A DNA stretch of 64,000 nt. Origin: Shewanella livingstonensis. Its GTDB lineage: Bacteria > Pseudomonadota > Gammaproteobacteria > Enterobacterales > Shewanellaceae. The notes below the pieces were generated by a model. The model had not been told where the DNA came from, made no database searches, and was given only the letters and a program-made list of their open reading frames with translations. The stretch lies in assembly GCF_003855395.1 (NCBI RefSeq), contig NZ_CP034015.1, positions 1,312,001 to 1,376,000 of the forward strand, read 5' to 3'. Within the stretch, counting starts at the first letter, position 1; each line of letters begins with the position of its first letter. Position numbers and translations under genes: made by a program. This document shows positions 36,830 to 45,998 of this stretch, piece by piece.

Positions 36830-39397
36830 ATGAAAAAAACTAACCTACTGCGCAGTGCTTGCGCTATCGCCATATCTCTGTCCCTTGCCCCTATAGCATT
36901 CGTTTCTCAAGCTGCCGAAGCCGGTGCACAATCAAAAGTTGAACGAATTGAAGTGACGGGTTCTCGTATCAAACGCACCGATATTGAAGGACCTTCGCCA
37001 GTACAATCGTTGAATAAAGACGATATTGCTAATATGGGTTTTGATAACCTACAACAATTGCTTGAACGTATGCCAGCAAACGGTTCTGGCGCATTCTCGA
37101 CTCGTGGTAATAGCCAAGATTCTACCGCTAACGGTGGCGCGTCAATCAGTTTACGTGGCTTAGGGCCCGATGCCACGTTGGTACTTATTAATGGTCGCCG
37201 AGTGGGATCGAGTGCCTTTGCTGAAGGGATTTCGAATTCATTTGTTGATATCAACAACATCCCTGTATCAGCAATTGAGCGCATCGATATTCTTAAAGAC
37301 GGTGCATCAGCTATTTATGGTTCTGATGCTATTGCTGGCGTGGTCAACATTGTTTTAAGAAAAGATATTGAAGGTATTGAACTTAACCTAGGTTATGGCG
37401 ATGACAGTGGCACGGGTTATGATGAAACCACAGCTAGCTTAGTGTGGGGTGTAAAAGCGGATAAAGGCAGTGCGTCAATTATCCTTGATTACTTTACCAA
37501 TGGCACCTTGTCTGCAGAAGACATGGGCCGTTTTGGTACCGCTAACCAATCACCTTACGGCGGTGAAGATTATCGCTCATCACGTGGTTTTCCTGGTTAT
37601 TTCTATGTTAATGGTGTTAAAACAATCGATCCAGATTGCCCTGCTGAAAATGCGACTGCAAGCGGTAGTTGTTTGTTTGATTACGGTCCATACAATTTGA
37701 CTATCCCAACATCTGAACGTGTTGGTGCTATTGGCCAGTTTGATTACATGTTAGGTGAAGATTTAACTGCATTTTTAGAATTATCAGTACAACACAATAC
37801 TTCTGAGGCCGGTGGTGCACCAACACCATTAGATGAAGATGCAGGCTTAACAGTACCAGGAACTCATCCCAACAATCCTTTTGGGCAAGACATTGATATT
37901 GGCCGCTACCGTACGGTTGATGCCGGTGCTCGTCGTTGGAATATCGAATCAGATACTATGCGTATTGTGGCTGGCCTTCGTGGCGTCATAAACGATTGGG
38001 ACTGGGAAGTATCAGCACAACGTGGTCGCAGCGAATCAACTCAAACAGGTAATCGTTCACAGGGTTGGGTAAGAACCGACTATTTACAAGCTGAAATTGA
38101 TGCCGGTAACTACAATCCATTTGGTGGCACTATCAACTCGCCAGATGTGATTGATCGCATTACTACTAGCCTGGTAAGACAAGGTAAGTCGAGTATTACC
38201 GCTTATGATGCCAGTATTACAGGTCAAGCATTTACCATTGCTGATCGTGATATCATGATGGCTGCCGGTGCAGAGTATCGCGAAGAAAGCGTCAGTGACA
38301 TACCAGACGAGCAGTTTCAACGCGGTCTGATTTTTGGTACTGAAGCGGTGTCTGCGTTTGGTTCGCGTGATCAACATGCTGCCTATGTTGAATTCTCTAT
38401 CCCGGTAACCGACAGCTTTGAGTTACAAGTTGCGGGTCGTTACGACAGCTACAGTGATTTTGGCTCAACCACTAACCCTAAAATTGCTTTCCAATGGGGC
38501 ATTAGTGACGAGATAACTGCTCGTGGTTCTTGGTCTACTGGTTTCCGTGCACCATCATTAGCACAAATTGGCTTAGGTCCCTCTGAAAAGAGTGATTTTT
38601 TAACTGATAGCTACCGTTGTGCTGCAGACAATGTAGATTGTGAATTACTTGACTACAATTTCGTGTTTGCTGGTAACCCTAACCTTAAAGCTGAAGAGTC
38701 TGAGACTTGGAACTTAGGTATGATTTGGGCTCCAAGTCAGCAGTTTGATATTGGTTTTGATATATTTAATATTGTCCAAGATCATAAAATTGACTCACTG
38801 CAAAACCAAGATCTTTATGATGAAAACTGTAATGATCAAAACAGTACTATTTGTCTACGAAATGCACCACAAGCGGGCGAAACATTTGGTTCAATTGATG
38901 TCATCAAGTCTGCGTTCGTCAACATTGGTTCACAAGAAGTACAAGGTATCGATTTATCTAGCCATTATGGTATTGAGCTAAACAACTATGGCGATATTAA
39001 GTTTGGTTTAGAGTACAGCTACTTAATTAGCTTTGAAAAAGAAATTGATGGTGATGTCGTCGATTACACCGGTGAGTATGAGTATCCACAACACCGTTGG
39101 TTAGCAACCACTAACTGGAACATGGACGACTTTGCCGCTAACGTAAACTTTAGCTACACTGGCGAATTTGAAGACTTCAACAAAACTCGCACAGTCGATG
39201 CCCAGTTGTTAGTCGATATGTCTGGTTCATATCGTTTCAATGACACGGTTAAGTTATCTGTAGGTGTGAATAACGTATTTGATGAAGATCCATCATTTGC
39301 AATTGGTGACGGTGATGCAGACCTTTATGGTTACGCGATGGGCGTTCATAACCCGTTAGGTCGTTATGTTTATACTAAAGTCACCATGAAGTTCTAA
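36830..39397 (+). CDS. TonB-dependent receptor, large plug-and-barrel type
   Basis: An 855-residue outer-membrane receptor. The signal peptide ends near SQAAEA; the TonB-box-like motif ERIEVTGSRIKRTDIEGPSP follows, typical of the large receptors of Shewanella and Xanthomonas that import carbohydrates, peptides or siderophores. The plug has LQQLLERMP, LGPDATLVLINGRRVG and IERIDILKDGASAIYGSDAIAG. The barrel ends YVYTKVTMKF with a terminal Phe. AAGG precedes the ATG at 36830, which is preferred to an ATG two codons earlier. No substrate-specific neighbour is present and no Fur box was seen upstream. Confidence 0.92.
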   Translation: MKKTNLLRSACAIAISLSLAPIAFVSQAAEAGAQSKVERIEVTGSRIKRTDIEGPSPVQSLNKDDIANMGFDNLQQLLERMPANGSGAFSTRGNSQDSTANGGASISLRGLGPDATLVLINGRRVGSSAFAEGISNSFVDINNIPVSAIERIDILKDGASAIYGSDAIAGVVNIVLRKDIEGIELNLGYGDDSGTGYDETTASLVWGVKADKGSASIILDYFTNGTLSAEDMGRFGTANQSPYGGEDYRSSRGFPGYFYVNGVKTIDPDCPAENATASGSCLFDYGPYNLTIPTSERVGAIGQFDYMLGEDLTAFLELSVQHNTSEAGGAPTPLDEDAGLTVPGTHPNNPFGQDIDIGRYRTVDAGARRWNIESDTMRIVAGLRGVINDWDWEVSAQRGRSESTQTGNRSQGWVRTDYLQAEIDAGNYNPFGGTINSPDVIDRITTSLVRQGKSSITAYDASITGQAFTIADRDIMMAAGAEYREESVSDIPDEQFQRGLIFGTEAVSAFGSRDQHAAYVEFSIPVTDSFELQVAGRYDSYSDFGSTTNPKIAFQWGISDEITARGSWSTGFRAPSLAQIGLGPSEKSDFLTDSYRCAADNVDCELLDYNFVFAGNPNLKAEESETWNLGMIWAPSQQFDIGFDIFNIVQDHKIDSLQNQDLYDENCNDQNSTICLRNAPQAGETFGSIDVIKSAFVNIGSQEVQGIDLSSHYGIELNNYGDIKFGLEYSYLISFEKEIDGDVVDYTGEYEYPQHRWLATTNWNMDDFAANVNFSYTGEFEDFNKTRTVDAQLLVDMSGSYRFNDTVKLSVGVNNVFDEDPSFAIGDGDADLYGYAMGVHNPLGRYVYTKVTMKF

Positions 39398-39421
39398 ACA
39401 TAACTTCATAAGATAAATTAC

Positions 39422-39457
39422 AGCCACATTCTCTTTAAAGTGCAATGTGGCTTTTTT
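39422..39457 (+). terminator. Rho-independent terminator of the TonB receptor gene
   Basis: A 9-bp stem (AGCCACATT and its complement), a 13-base loop and a run of six T residues, 25 bases after the stop. Confidence 0.88.
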
Positions 39458-39587
39458 ATCATCTAAAATGAGTAACTTTGATGTCAATTATTGCGGTAAT
39501 AACCTTATTGCCTACTGTTAATATTGAAGTGATGTTGAAGGAGCTGGCGGACTATATTGATAAATAATGCCTTATAATGCGGATTGT

Positions 39588-39613
39588 AAAAAGAAGCATA
39601 AGGCTTCTTTTTT
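39588..39613. terminator. Hairpin with flanking A/T runs, probable bidirectional terminator
   Basis: AAAAAGAAGC pairs with GCTTCTTTTT around a 5-base loop. On the minus strand it lies downstream of the YdiL-like gene, beyond the 7-bp repeat tract. Confidence 0.7.
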
Positions 39614-39628
39614 GACAACATACCGTGA

Positions 39629-39677
39629 GTATTAAGTATTAAGTATTAAGTATTAAGTATTAAGTATTAAGTATTAA
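39629..39677. repeat. Heptanucleotide microsatellite (GTATTAA)7
   Basis: Seven perfect, uninterrupted copies of GTATTAA. It lies 3' of the YdiL-like gene, 24 bases from its stop codon. Perfect copies suggest recent slippage and likely length variation among strains. Confidence 0.97.
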
Positions 39678-39700
39678 GTTATCGGTTAGTGTTAAGGTCT

Positions 39701-40201
39701 TTACAGTTGGGTTGCAGCCCATTTAGCGCGACTTTCACGACTTTCACTCATGCCGTTATCTGCACGGTAAGCTTTATAAGCTTCGGCATCTAATGCCACT
39801 AAGCTAACATCTACTTCCAATACCAACTTACATTCTTTTTTAATTCGCCATGCCGCGGTATTGTACAATTCTGTTAATGGTAAAGAGCTTAAAAACTCTG
39901 GATTGTATTGGGTATATAAAGCTTGAGTTGGGTACACCACAAACGCTAAACGGCGCTTAGGCTCTTTTTTAAATAGCGCTTCAATACCATCAGAGGTGTT
40001 AAGTACCTGCATTTCGATAATATCATCGATTTCTAGGAGCTTTTTTTGTGCCGCAATAGGCGCTTCTTTTTCGCCAGATTCCCATGACATTACATCTTCA
40101 TTACTGGCGTTAGTGATACTAGCAACTTGCTCTGTTGTTAGGCCAAAAGAGTGGCGTAAACATTGGACTTCAATGGCATTTAAACCGGTATTTTTCGACA
40201 T
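39701..40201 (-). CDS. YdiL/Aca2-like helix-turn-helix protein
   Basis: A 166-residue protein from [20 protein letters not shown]. The N-terminal HTH ([28 protein letters not shown]) resembles the YdiL and Aca2-type regulators, where the domain recognises DNA in an Xre-like manner. The C-terminal part ([36 protein letters not shown]) is probably for dimerisation. GAG lies eight bases before the chosen ATG. Longer in-frame starts add an unlikely N-terminus. Target genes are unknown; no anti-CRISPR gene is adjacent. Confidence 0.72.
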   Translation of the reverse strand: MSKNTGLNAIEVQCLRHSFGLTTEQVASITNASNEDVMSWESGEKEAPIAAQKKLLEIDDIIEMQVLNTSDGIEALFKKEPKRRLAFVVYPTQALYTQYNPEFLSSLPLTELYNTAAWRIKKECKLVLEVDVSLVALDAEAYKAYRADNGMSESRESRAKWAATQL

Positions 40202-40327
40202 GGTTATTCTCATCTTAAGTATTAATGTGTGTGTGATAGCTAGGCATAACGCAGTTGTCATTTTTCCATAGCACAGCGATGATCTAGCTTAACCAATGGG
40301 GTTAACTGATACGCTTAATCAATCAGT

Positions 40328-40729
40328 TTATCGATTCAGCCACACATCTTCGGCCCAATGCCAAAATGATTCCCAAACCTTGTCACTAAAGCGGCCTTTT
40401 TTCCAAAACAACACTTGGCCTTCTTCATCGATACAATAAAAGCTATCGCCTATTTGGCAAATAGCAATTTGTTCACGAGGTAGCCCAATAGACCAGGCAT
40501 AACAGGCTACTTCAGGTAGATAGGTGTGTGAAGATGGATCGGCTGCGGTAACGGGTTCAATCGTGCCATAAATAACATCACTGCCATAGAGTAAGAATTC
40601 TTTTAAATCGTTGGGTAAACCAATTAAGATTTGTTCTTCAACTTCTACAAGTTGCTCAAATGTTGGCAATTCTAACGGCACCGGTACGGTTTCGCTTAAT
40701 TCTTGTAGTTGTTCAATAATGTCATTCAT
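40328..40729 (-). CDS. SMI1/KNR4 (SUKH) family protein
   Basis: A 133-residue SUKH-fold protein: VEVEEQILIGLPNDLKEFLLYGSD at the N-terminus is the diagnostic helix, followed by a beta sheet (REQIAICQIGDSFYCIDEEGQVLFWKKG) and the tail FWHWAEDVWLN. SUKH proteins often act as immunity proteins to secreted toxins, but many chromosomal ones are orphans. No toxin is adjacent in an obvious operon; the next gene upstream encodes an exported RelA/SpoT-like protein and is separated by a terminator. Confidence 0.8.
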   Translation of the reverse strand: MNDIIEQLQELSETVPVPLELPTFEQLVEVEEQILIGLPNDLKEFLLYGSDVIYGTIEPVTAADPSSHTYLPEVACYAWSIGLPREQIAICQIGDSFYCIDEEGQVLFWKKGRFSDKVWESFWHWAEDVWLNR

Positions 40730-40801
40730 CGCAGTGTCCAGCAGATCGTTTCGTAATGGGCGCGAGTATAGCAGATGTGCTTGTTGCGGATCTTGTTTGG
40801 C

Positions 40802-40827
40802 AAAAAAAAAGCGCTCATATGAGCGCT
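40802..40827 (-). terminator. Rho-independent terminator of the RelA/SpoT-like gene
   Basis: On the minus strand the palindrome AGCGCTCATATGAGCGCT is followed by nine consecutive U-coding T residues, 18 bases after the stop codon. Confidence 0.9.
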
Positions 40828-40844
40828 AAAGGGTGGTGTGGATA

Positions 40845-41624
40845 CTATGCAACTTGGCGTTGTGAACTGTATAAACTTTGACGTTTGTAGCTTAACCACG
40901 CTTTGTGATACTGCTTGTGAGAGTTTTGACGCAGTGTAGCTATAGTGGCTTGTTCTATGTCATTTAAGCGTCTAGATGTGGCTTTAGCCTTAGATTCAAT
41001 CTGTTGGATTTGCTCATAAACATGATGTTCAGGGCCACTTTTAATGTCGGCAATATCATTTAAATGAAATTGTACTTCAACCACCATTTGGCTTACGGGT
41101 AATTTCACTAATACATTCAAATCACGGTAACCTGACACTTTAGGATGAGCAAAACGATTTTTCAATTGCACAATTTCGGTGTATTGGCTCAACTGTTGGT
41201 AACTTGATAGCAAGCTTTTTACGTCATAGGCCACCACACTTGCCCGTGCTATATCGGTTAGTTGGCTGGCATCGCCATTAAATTTAGTTTGTACTTTTTG
41301 AGCCGCACGCTGATAACTTTTGGTAGCAGGAAGAATGGTTTTGGTATTACTTGATTGGTCAATGAAGTGGAGTAGGTCAATCAGTTCTTGCTGCGCCGCC
41401 GGTGCCCGTGACATCAGAGCATGCAAGTTATCACTATCTTGTGTCACCAAGTCGGTGTTGTGATCATAAAGTGCCATTAGCTGCTCAATATCATTAGATG
41501 ATTTTTGGCTGAAGTCAGATGGCTGAGCTAGCTTGGTGTATTTAAGCTCGTTAGGCTGGGCAATAGCACCACGGGTAGACAGTAAAATTAAGAATATAAA
41601 GAAGGTACGAAACAACTTATTCAT
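40845..41624 (-). CDS. Exported RelA/SpoT-like nucleotidyltransferase-fold protein
   Basis: A 259-residue protein with a clear signal peptide (hydrophobic FFIFLILLS, cleaved after AIA near residue 22). The middle matches a RelA/SpoT synthetase core: LTDIARASVVAYD (Asp124 at the Mg-binding position), VQLKNRFAHPKVSGYRDLN (155-170, the GYR motif) and VVEVQFHL (Glu183 at the catalytic position), then GPEHHVYEQ. The arginine normally after DIAG is not clearly present. Classical synthetases are cytoplasmic; an exported one would meet no GTP pool in the periplasm, so it may be a toxin-like or repurposed protein. Confidence 0.65.
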   Translation of the reverse strand: MNKLFRTFFIFLILLSTRGAIAQPNELKYTKLAQPSDFSQKSSNDIEQLMALYDHNTDLVTQDSDNLHALMSRAPAAQQELIDLLHFIDQSSNTKTILPATKSYQRAAQKVQTKFNGDASQLTDIARASVVAYDVKSLLSSYQQLSQYTEIVQLKNRFAHPKVSGYRDLNVLVKLPVSQMVVEVQFHLNDIADIKSGPEHHVYEQIQQIESKAKATSRRLNDIEQATIATLRQNSHKQYHKAWLSYKRQSLYSSQRQVA

Positions 41625-41705
41625 TGAATAGCTCCAGCGTAATGTCTGTTAATCCAATGTACCGCTTTTTGGCTGAATAGGGGCTGAATGAACAAGGTTT
41701 AATAA

Positions 41706-41731
41706 AAAAGGGCATCGAATGATGCCCTTTT
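41706..41731 (-). terminator. Rho-independent terminator of the M13 peptidase gene
   Basis: A perfect 11-bp stem (AAAAGGGCATC and its complement) with a 4-base loop and a T run on the minus strand, 44 bases after the peptidase stop. Confidence 0.9.
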
Positions 41732-41774
41732 AGGGATAATTGTGATCATAGTCAGTATTTGACTATGAGTATTA

Positions 41775-43862
41775 TTACCAAATCTTTACGCGACTCGCTG
41801 GTTCAATATACATCTTGTCGCCTTGCTTTACGCCATATGTTGAGTAGAACTCAGGCATATTAGACAACGCGCCAAGGGCACGGAAGTGACCAGGTGAATG
41901 CGGATCAGTAGCAACACGGTTACGCATTGATTCTTCTTTCATCTTCACACGCCAAATTTGAGTGAAGCCCATGAAGAAACGTTGATCGCCAGTTAAACCA
42001 TCAATAACCGGTGCTTCTTTACCATCAAGTGACATTTTGTAAGCTTTATAGGCGATAGTAACACCTGATAAATCACCAATGTTCTCACCTAATGTCAGAC
42101 TACCGTTGACGTTTAGATCGTCAAATACTTGATAACCATTATACTGAGTGATTAATGCATTACCTTTAGATTCAAACGCTTTTAAGTCAGCTTCGGTCCA
42201 CCAGTCACGCATGTTACCTTCACCGTCAAACTTTGCACCTTGGTCATCAAAGCCATGGCCCATTTCGTGGCCAATAACCGCACCAATACCGCCATAGTTA
42301 ACCGCATCATCAGCTTCTAAGTTGAAGAATGGTGGTTGTAAAATCGCTGCAGGGAACACGATTTCATTCATGGTTGGGTTGTAGTAAGCATTGACGGTTT
42401 GTGGCGTCATGTGCCATTCGTCTTTATCAATCGGTTGACCTAGCTTAGCAAGACTTTTGTTATGCTCAAAAATAGCAGCACGTTTGGCGTTGCCCACCAA
42501 ATCATCGGCTTTAATGCTTAGTTTAGTGTAATCATCCCACTTATTTGGATAACCAATTTTAGGATTAAACTTAGCCAGTTTGTCTTTAGCCGCCACTTTA
42601 GTGTCAGCACTCATCCAATCTAATGACTCAATGCTTGAACCATAGGCTCCACGTAGGTTTTCAACCAGTTGTTCCATACGAGTTTTCGCTTCTGGAGCAA
42701 AATGACGTTTAACGTATACTTTACCTACCACTTCACCTAATGTGTCGCTCACTGTACTCACACCACGTTTCCAACGCGGTTCTTGTTCTTCTTGGCCATT
42801 TAAGGTTTTAGAGAAAAAGGCAAAGTTTTCATTGTCTAATGCTTCAGACAAGTTACTAGCATTGTGAGTTAGGCTCATCCACGTTAAGTAGTTTTTCCAA
42901 GTCGCAAGGTCGTTATTTTTAAGCACCTCGTTTAAGCCTTGGATATAGCTTGGTTGGTTGATAATGATATCAGTTTGCTTATCGCCGCCTACTGCCGCTA
43001 AATAACCATCCCAGTTAATCTCTGATGCCAACTCTGGCAAATTCTCAACTTGGTATAGGTTATAGGTTTTAGTGCTGTCGCGGGTTTCAACCACGTCCCA
43101 ATGCTTTGCTGCAATTTGAGTTTCAAGCGCTAAAATGGCTTCAGCATTAGCTTTTGCATTAGGTAAGCCTGCAAGGTTGTACATTTTTTCAATATGTTCA
43201 ACAAAGGCTTTACGGATACTGACGAAGCGTTCTTCTTGATTAAAATAGTAATCTTTTTCAGGCAGGCTTAAACCATATTGCCAAATATGAGTGGCATAAC
43301 GGCTTGAGTCTTTTGCATCGATTTCAACATAGAACGCTAAAGGCGTTCCGCCACCATTGACTTGGCTTGTACCAAAAAATGCAGTTAGCTCTTTTTTATC
43401 TTTTAAGGCAGCAATGTTATCTAAGTCAGCTTGAATTGGCGCAATACCTATTTTATTTAAGGTTTCTACGTCCATGAATGAGCGATATAAATCAGCTACT
43501 TTTTGTTCGTCTGTGCCATCGGCTAAGTTAGGCGTAGCGCTTAAATCTTCGATAATGACTTTAACGTCATCACGAGCGTTTTCACGTAAGTCGTAAAAAG
43601 CACCAATGCTAGTACGGTCGCCAGGGATTTCAGCTTTGTTCATCCATGCGCCGTTAACATACATGTAGAAATCGTCTTGAGGGCGAACAGACTTGTCGAT
43701 GTTGTCAAAGTTGATGCCTGAAGTCAGGGCTTGTGCTACCGCAGTGGCTGTCGCTGTTTTAGCAACGTCTGCAGCAGGTGCAACGACAGCTTTGTCATCA
43801 CTACAAGCACTTAAGCCTGTAATTAACGAGGCGCATAGACCGCCAATAACCAGTTTTCTCAT
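41775..43862 (-). CDS. M13 family zinc metallopeptidase lipoprotein (PepO/neprilysin-like)
   Basis: A 695-residue endopeptidase. The signal peptide ends in the lipobox LSAC (Cys near residue 20). The N-terminal M13 domain starts RPQDDFYMYVNGAWM. The catalytic domain contains NAYYNPTMNEIVFPAAILQPPFF, the zinc motif HEMGH in VIGHEMGHGFDDQGAKFD near 530 and the third ligand Glu in LGENIGDLSG near 590, ending with MYIEPASRVKIW. It would cleave peptides in the periplasm. It is a single gene with its own terminator. Confidence 0.94.
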   Translation of the reverse strand: MRKLVIGGLCASLITGLSACSDDKAVVAPAADVAKTATATAVAQALTSGINFDNIDKSVRPQDDFYMYVNGAWMNKAEIPGDRTSIGAFYDLRENARDDVKVIIEDLSATPNLADGTDEQKVADLYRSFMDVETLNKIGIAPIQADLDNIAALKDKKELTAFFGTSQVNGGGTPLAFYVEIDAKDSSRYATHIWQYGLSLPEKDYYFNQEERFVSIRKAFVEHIEKMYNLAGLPNAKANAEAILALETQIAAKHWDVVETRDSTKTYNLYQVENLPELASEINWDGYLAAVGGDKQTDIIINQPSYIQGLNEVLKNNDLATWKNYLTWMSLTHNASNLSEALDNENFAFFSKTLNGQEEQEPRWKRGVSTVSDTLGEVVGKVYVKRHFAPEAKTRMEQLVENLRGAYGSSIESLDWMSADTKVAAKDKLAKFNPKIGYPNKWDDYTKLSIKADDLVGNAKRAAIFEHNKSLAKLGQPIDKDEWHMTPQTVNAYYNPTMNEIVFPAAILQPPFFNLEADDAVNYGGIGAVIGHEMGHGFDDQGAKFDGEGNMRDWWTEADLKAFESKGNALITQYNGYQVFDDLNVNGSLTLGENIGDLSGVTIAYKAYKMSLDGKEAPVIDGLTGDQRFFMGFTQIWRVKMKEESMRNRVATDPHSPGHFRALGALSNMPEFYSTYGVKQGDKMYIEPASRVKIW

Positions 43863-44155
43863 GTTGTTTCCTTTGCTTTATTTATAGAGCCCTTCATATG
43901 GGGCATTGCGAGCAGTGTCGCTTAATCCAGCAATAACCCCTTTATCCAAAGGGAAAAGCTATTACTTTTATTGTGAATTGTATGTTAAAGCCTTATCCGT
44001 CTATAAAACAAGCCGTATAGGCGCATTTTTACAGGGTTTTTTGTGACTATGTGTAACCAAAAATTACCGTAGTGGTGAAAAAAATCGGCGATTGATTTCT
44101 ATTTAAGTGAGTAAGCAGCATAATAGCGCCAATATTTTTTGATTGAGTAAGTATT

Positions 44156-44845
44156 GTGCGTTTAGACAAATTTATCTGTGAAAGTACCGAATTAACTCGG
44201 TCATTGGCCAAGAGAGCCCTGCATCGTGGCGATGTTACCTGTGATGGTGTAGTGGTAAAAAACTCCGGCTTTAAAGTATTACCACAAATGGTGGTGCATT
44301 TAGACGGTACCTTAATTAGCGTGATTGGCGAGCGTTACATCATGTTAAACAAACCGATAAACACTATTTGCTCAACCATTGATGAAGAATATCCATCAGT
44401 ATTGAGTTTACTTGATATTGAAAAAATGGACACCTTGCACATAGCAGGCCGATTAGATGTCGACACCACAGGGCTAGTGTTAATTACCAGTGATGGTCAG
44501 TGGTCGCATAAAATTACCTCGCCGAAGAAAGATTGTGGCAAACGTTATTGGGTAGAATTGGCCGAACCTATTGATGATAGTTTAATCAAGGTATTTGCCG
44601 ATGGTGTTGAGCTGCGCAATGAAGATGGCCTGACCAAGCCAGCTTTGCTGGATATTATAGACTCAACGCATGTGCGATTGACGATTAGTGAAGGTAAGTA
44701 TCATCAGGTTAAGCGCATGTTTGCTGCAGTCGGTAATCATGTCGTTAATTTACATCGTGAAGCCGTCGGTGGCATAGAATTAAATGCGGACGTGGCAGCA
44801 GGTGAATGGCGTTATTTAACCGATGCTGAAATCAAGTCAGTGTAG
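44156..44845 (+). CDS. rsuA: 16S rRNA pseudouridine 516 synthase RsuA
   Basis: Converts U516 of 16S rRNA to pseudouridine. The 229-residue protein has an N-terminal S4 RNA-binding domain (MRLDKFICESTELTRSLAKRALHRGDV) and a RsuA/RluB catalytic domain. The catalytic Asp is in AGRLDVDTTGLVLITSDG near residue 101; KRYWVEL and EGKYHQVKRMFAAVGN match RsuA. The start codon is GTG with a weak ribosome-binding site. Confidence 0.92.
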   Translation: MRLDKFICESTELTRSLAKRALHRGDVTCDGVVVKNSGFKVLPQMVVHLDGTLISVIGERYIMLNKPINTICSTIDEEYPSVLSLLDIEKMDTLHIAGRLDVDTTGLVLITSDGQWSHKITSPKKDCGKRYWVELAEPIDDSLIKVFADGVELRNEDGLTKPALLDIIDSTHVRLTISEGKYHQVKRMFAAVGNHVVNLHREAVGGIELNADVAAGEWRYLTDAEIKSV

Positions 44846-44929
44846 TGGTATTTATCTCAATATTTGAGTTTGAGTCTGTTGGTTTTAGAGTATTACCTTA
44901 TTGATATTTGCTTGCCGATATCAACAACG

Positions 44930-44969
44930 CCCACTGGTGATAATTTATCATCACCAGTGGGTATTTTTT
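44930..44969 (+). terminator. Rho-independent terminator of rsuA
   Basis: A perfect 12-bp stem (CCCACTGGTGAT and its complement) with an 8-base loop and a TATTTTTTT tail, 85 bases after the stop. Confidence 0.88.
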
Positions 44970-45059
44970 TAGCTAAATATTGTCAACTAATACAATTAAC
45001 TCAATATCGTTAATGCAACAAAGAGCGGTTTATTAACTGTTTATTATTCCGAGTAGAGG

Positions 45060-45998
45060 CTACTTAGTCAGGTTGATTTTACCGCTAATGGTATTAATAT
45101 TGACTTGACCTGCGCCAGCTTGAGTTTTGAACTGCAACGTTTTGGCTGGTGAGTACTTTTGTTTTAGCGGTTTATCATCGGTTAATTGATTGTCAATTTT
45201 TCCACCAGGGCCGCCATCAATCATAAAACTGATGTTAGGCATACTGGTAAACGTCAGTGTCATATCGCCACTAATCGTTTCCAGCCGGGCTTTGTGTAAG
45301 TCTGCCCCTAAGTTAAATTGTGCATCGCCACTAATCGTCACCACATTTAGCTCGGTTATGTGGTTAACCGTTGCGTTTATGTCACCAGACACTTGGTCGA
45401 CAGACAATTGTGTAAAGGCACTTTGACTTTTCAGTTCGCCACTCACTAAGCGCAGCTCAGCTTCACCTTGGCTATTGCTGTCAGTGATATCGCCCGATAC
45501 CGTTTCGAGATTAATTTTTCCCGCTAACTCGGTAGTATTTATATTACCTGATACGGTAGTCAGCTTAGTGTTACCGCCGAGTTGTTTGGCGTTAATCTTA
45601 CCACTGACCAACGCTAACGATATTTGACCATTTAGCTGTGATAATTGATAATTTGCTGATACTCCCTCAGCATCTAAATCAAGTTGCTTAGGAAGGTAAA
45701 TGGTTAGTTGTGATCCTTGTTTATTACTGCCCTGATAACTGCGGGGTAATTTATCTTCTACAATAACGCTATTGCCTTTAACTTCAAATATTAAGCCTTG
45801 GCTTAAGTCATCAAGTTCACCTTTAATTTGAATGCTATTTTTATCCCAACTGACTAGCTCAACATTACCGCGTTGTATTTTCATACTTACCGAAGGGTTA
45901 TCAGAAACACTCAATTGCTGGTCAACGGCTTCTTTGCCCATTGAGATAAAACTGATACCGATTAACGGCACGATTAACACGTATTTAAGAATGCTCAT
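45060..45998 (-). CDS. DUF4097 beta-strand repeat protein, exported
   Basis: A 312-residue protein with an N-terminal hydrophobic export signal. It is followed by a right-handed beta-solenoid made of repeats of the form VSGxI/ISGDx (VSGKINAK, VSGNINTT, VSGDITDS, VSGELKSQ, VSGDINAT, ISGDAQFN, ISGDMTLT, ISGKINLT), about every 20 residues. This is the DUF4097 pattern. The gene is the third of an ECF sigma / anti-sigma operon; its start overlaps the anti-sigma stop as ATGA. It may be a surface or envelope sensor or target of that system. Confidence 0.85.
   Translation of the reverse strand: MSILKYVLIVPLIGISFISMGKEAVDQQLSVSDNPSVSMKIQRGNVELVSWDKNSIQIKGELDDLSQGLIFEVKGNSVIVEDKLPRSYQGSNKQGSQLTIYLPKQLDLDAEGVSANYQLSQLNGQISLALVSGKINAKQLGGNTKLTTVSGNINTTELAGKINLETVSGDITDSNSQGEAELRLVSGELKSQSAFTQLSVDQVSGDINATVNHITELNVVTISGDAQFNLGADLHKARLETISGDMTLTFTSMPNISFMIDGGPGGKIDNQLTDDKPLKQKYSPAKTLQFKTQAGAGQVNINTISGKINLTK

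Noticed and set aside
39629..39677. Possible CRISPR array
   Set aside because: The repeats are 7 bases with no spacers; it is a simple microsatellite.
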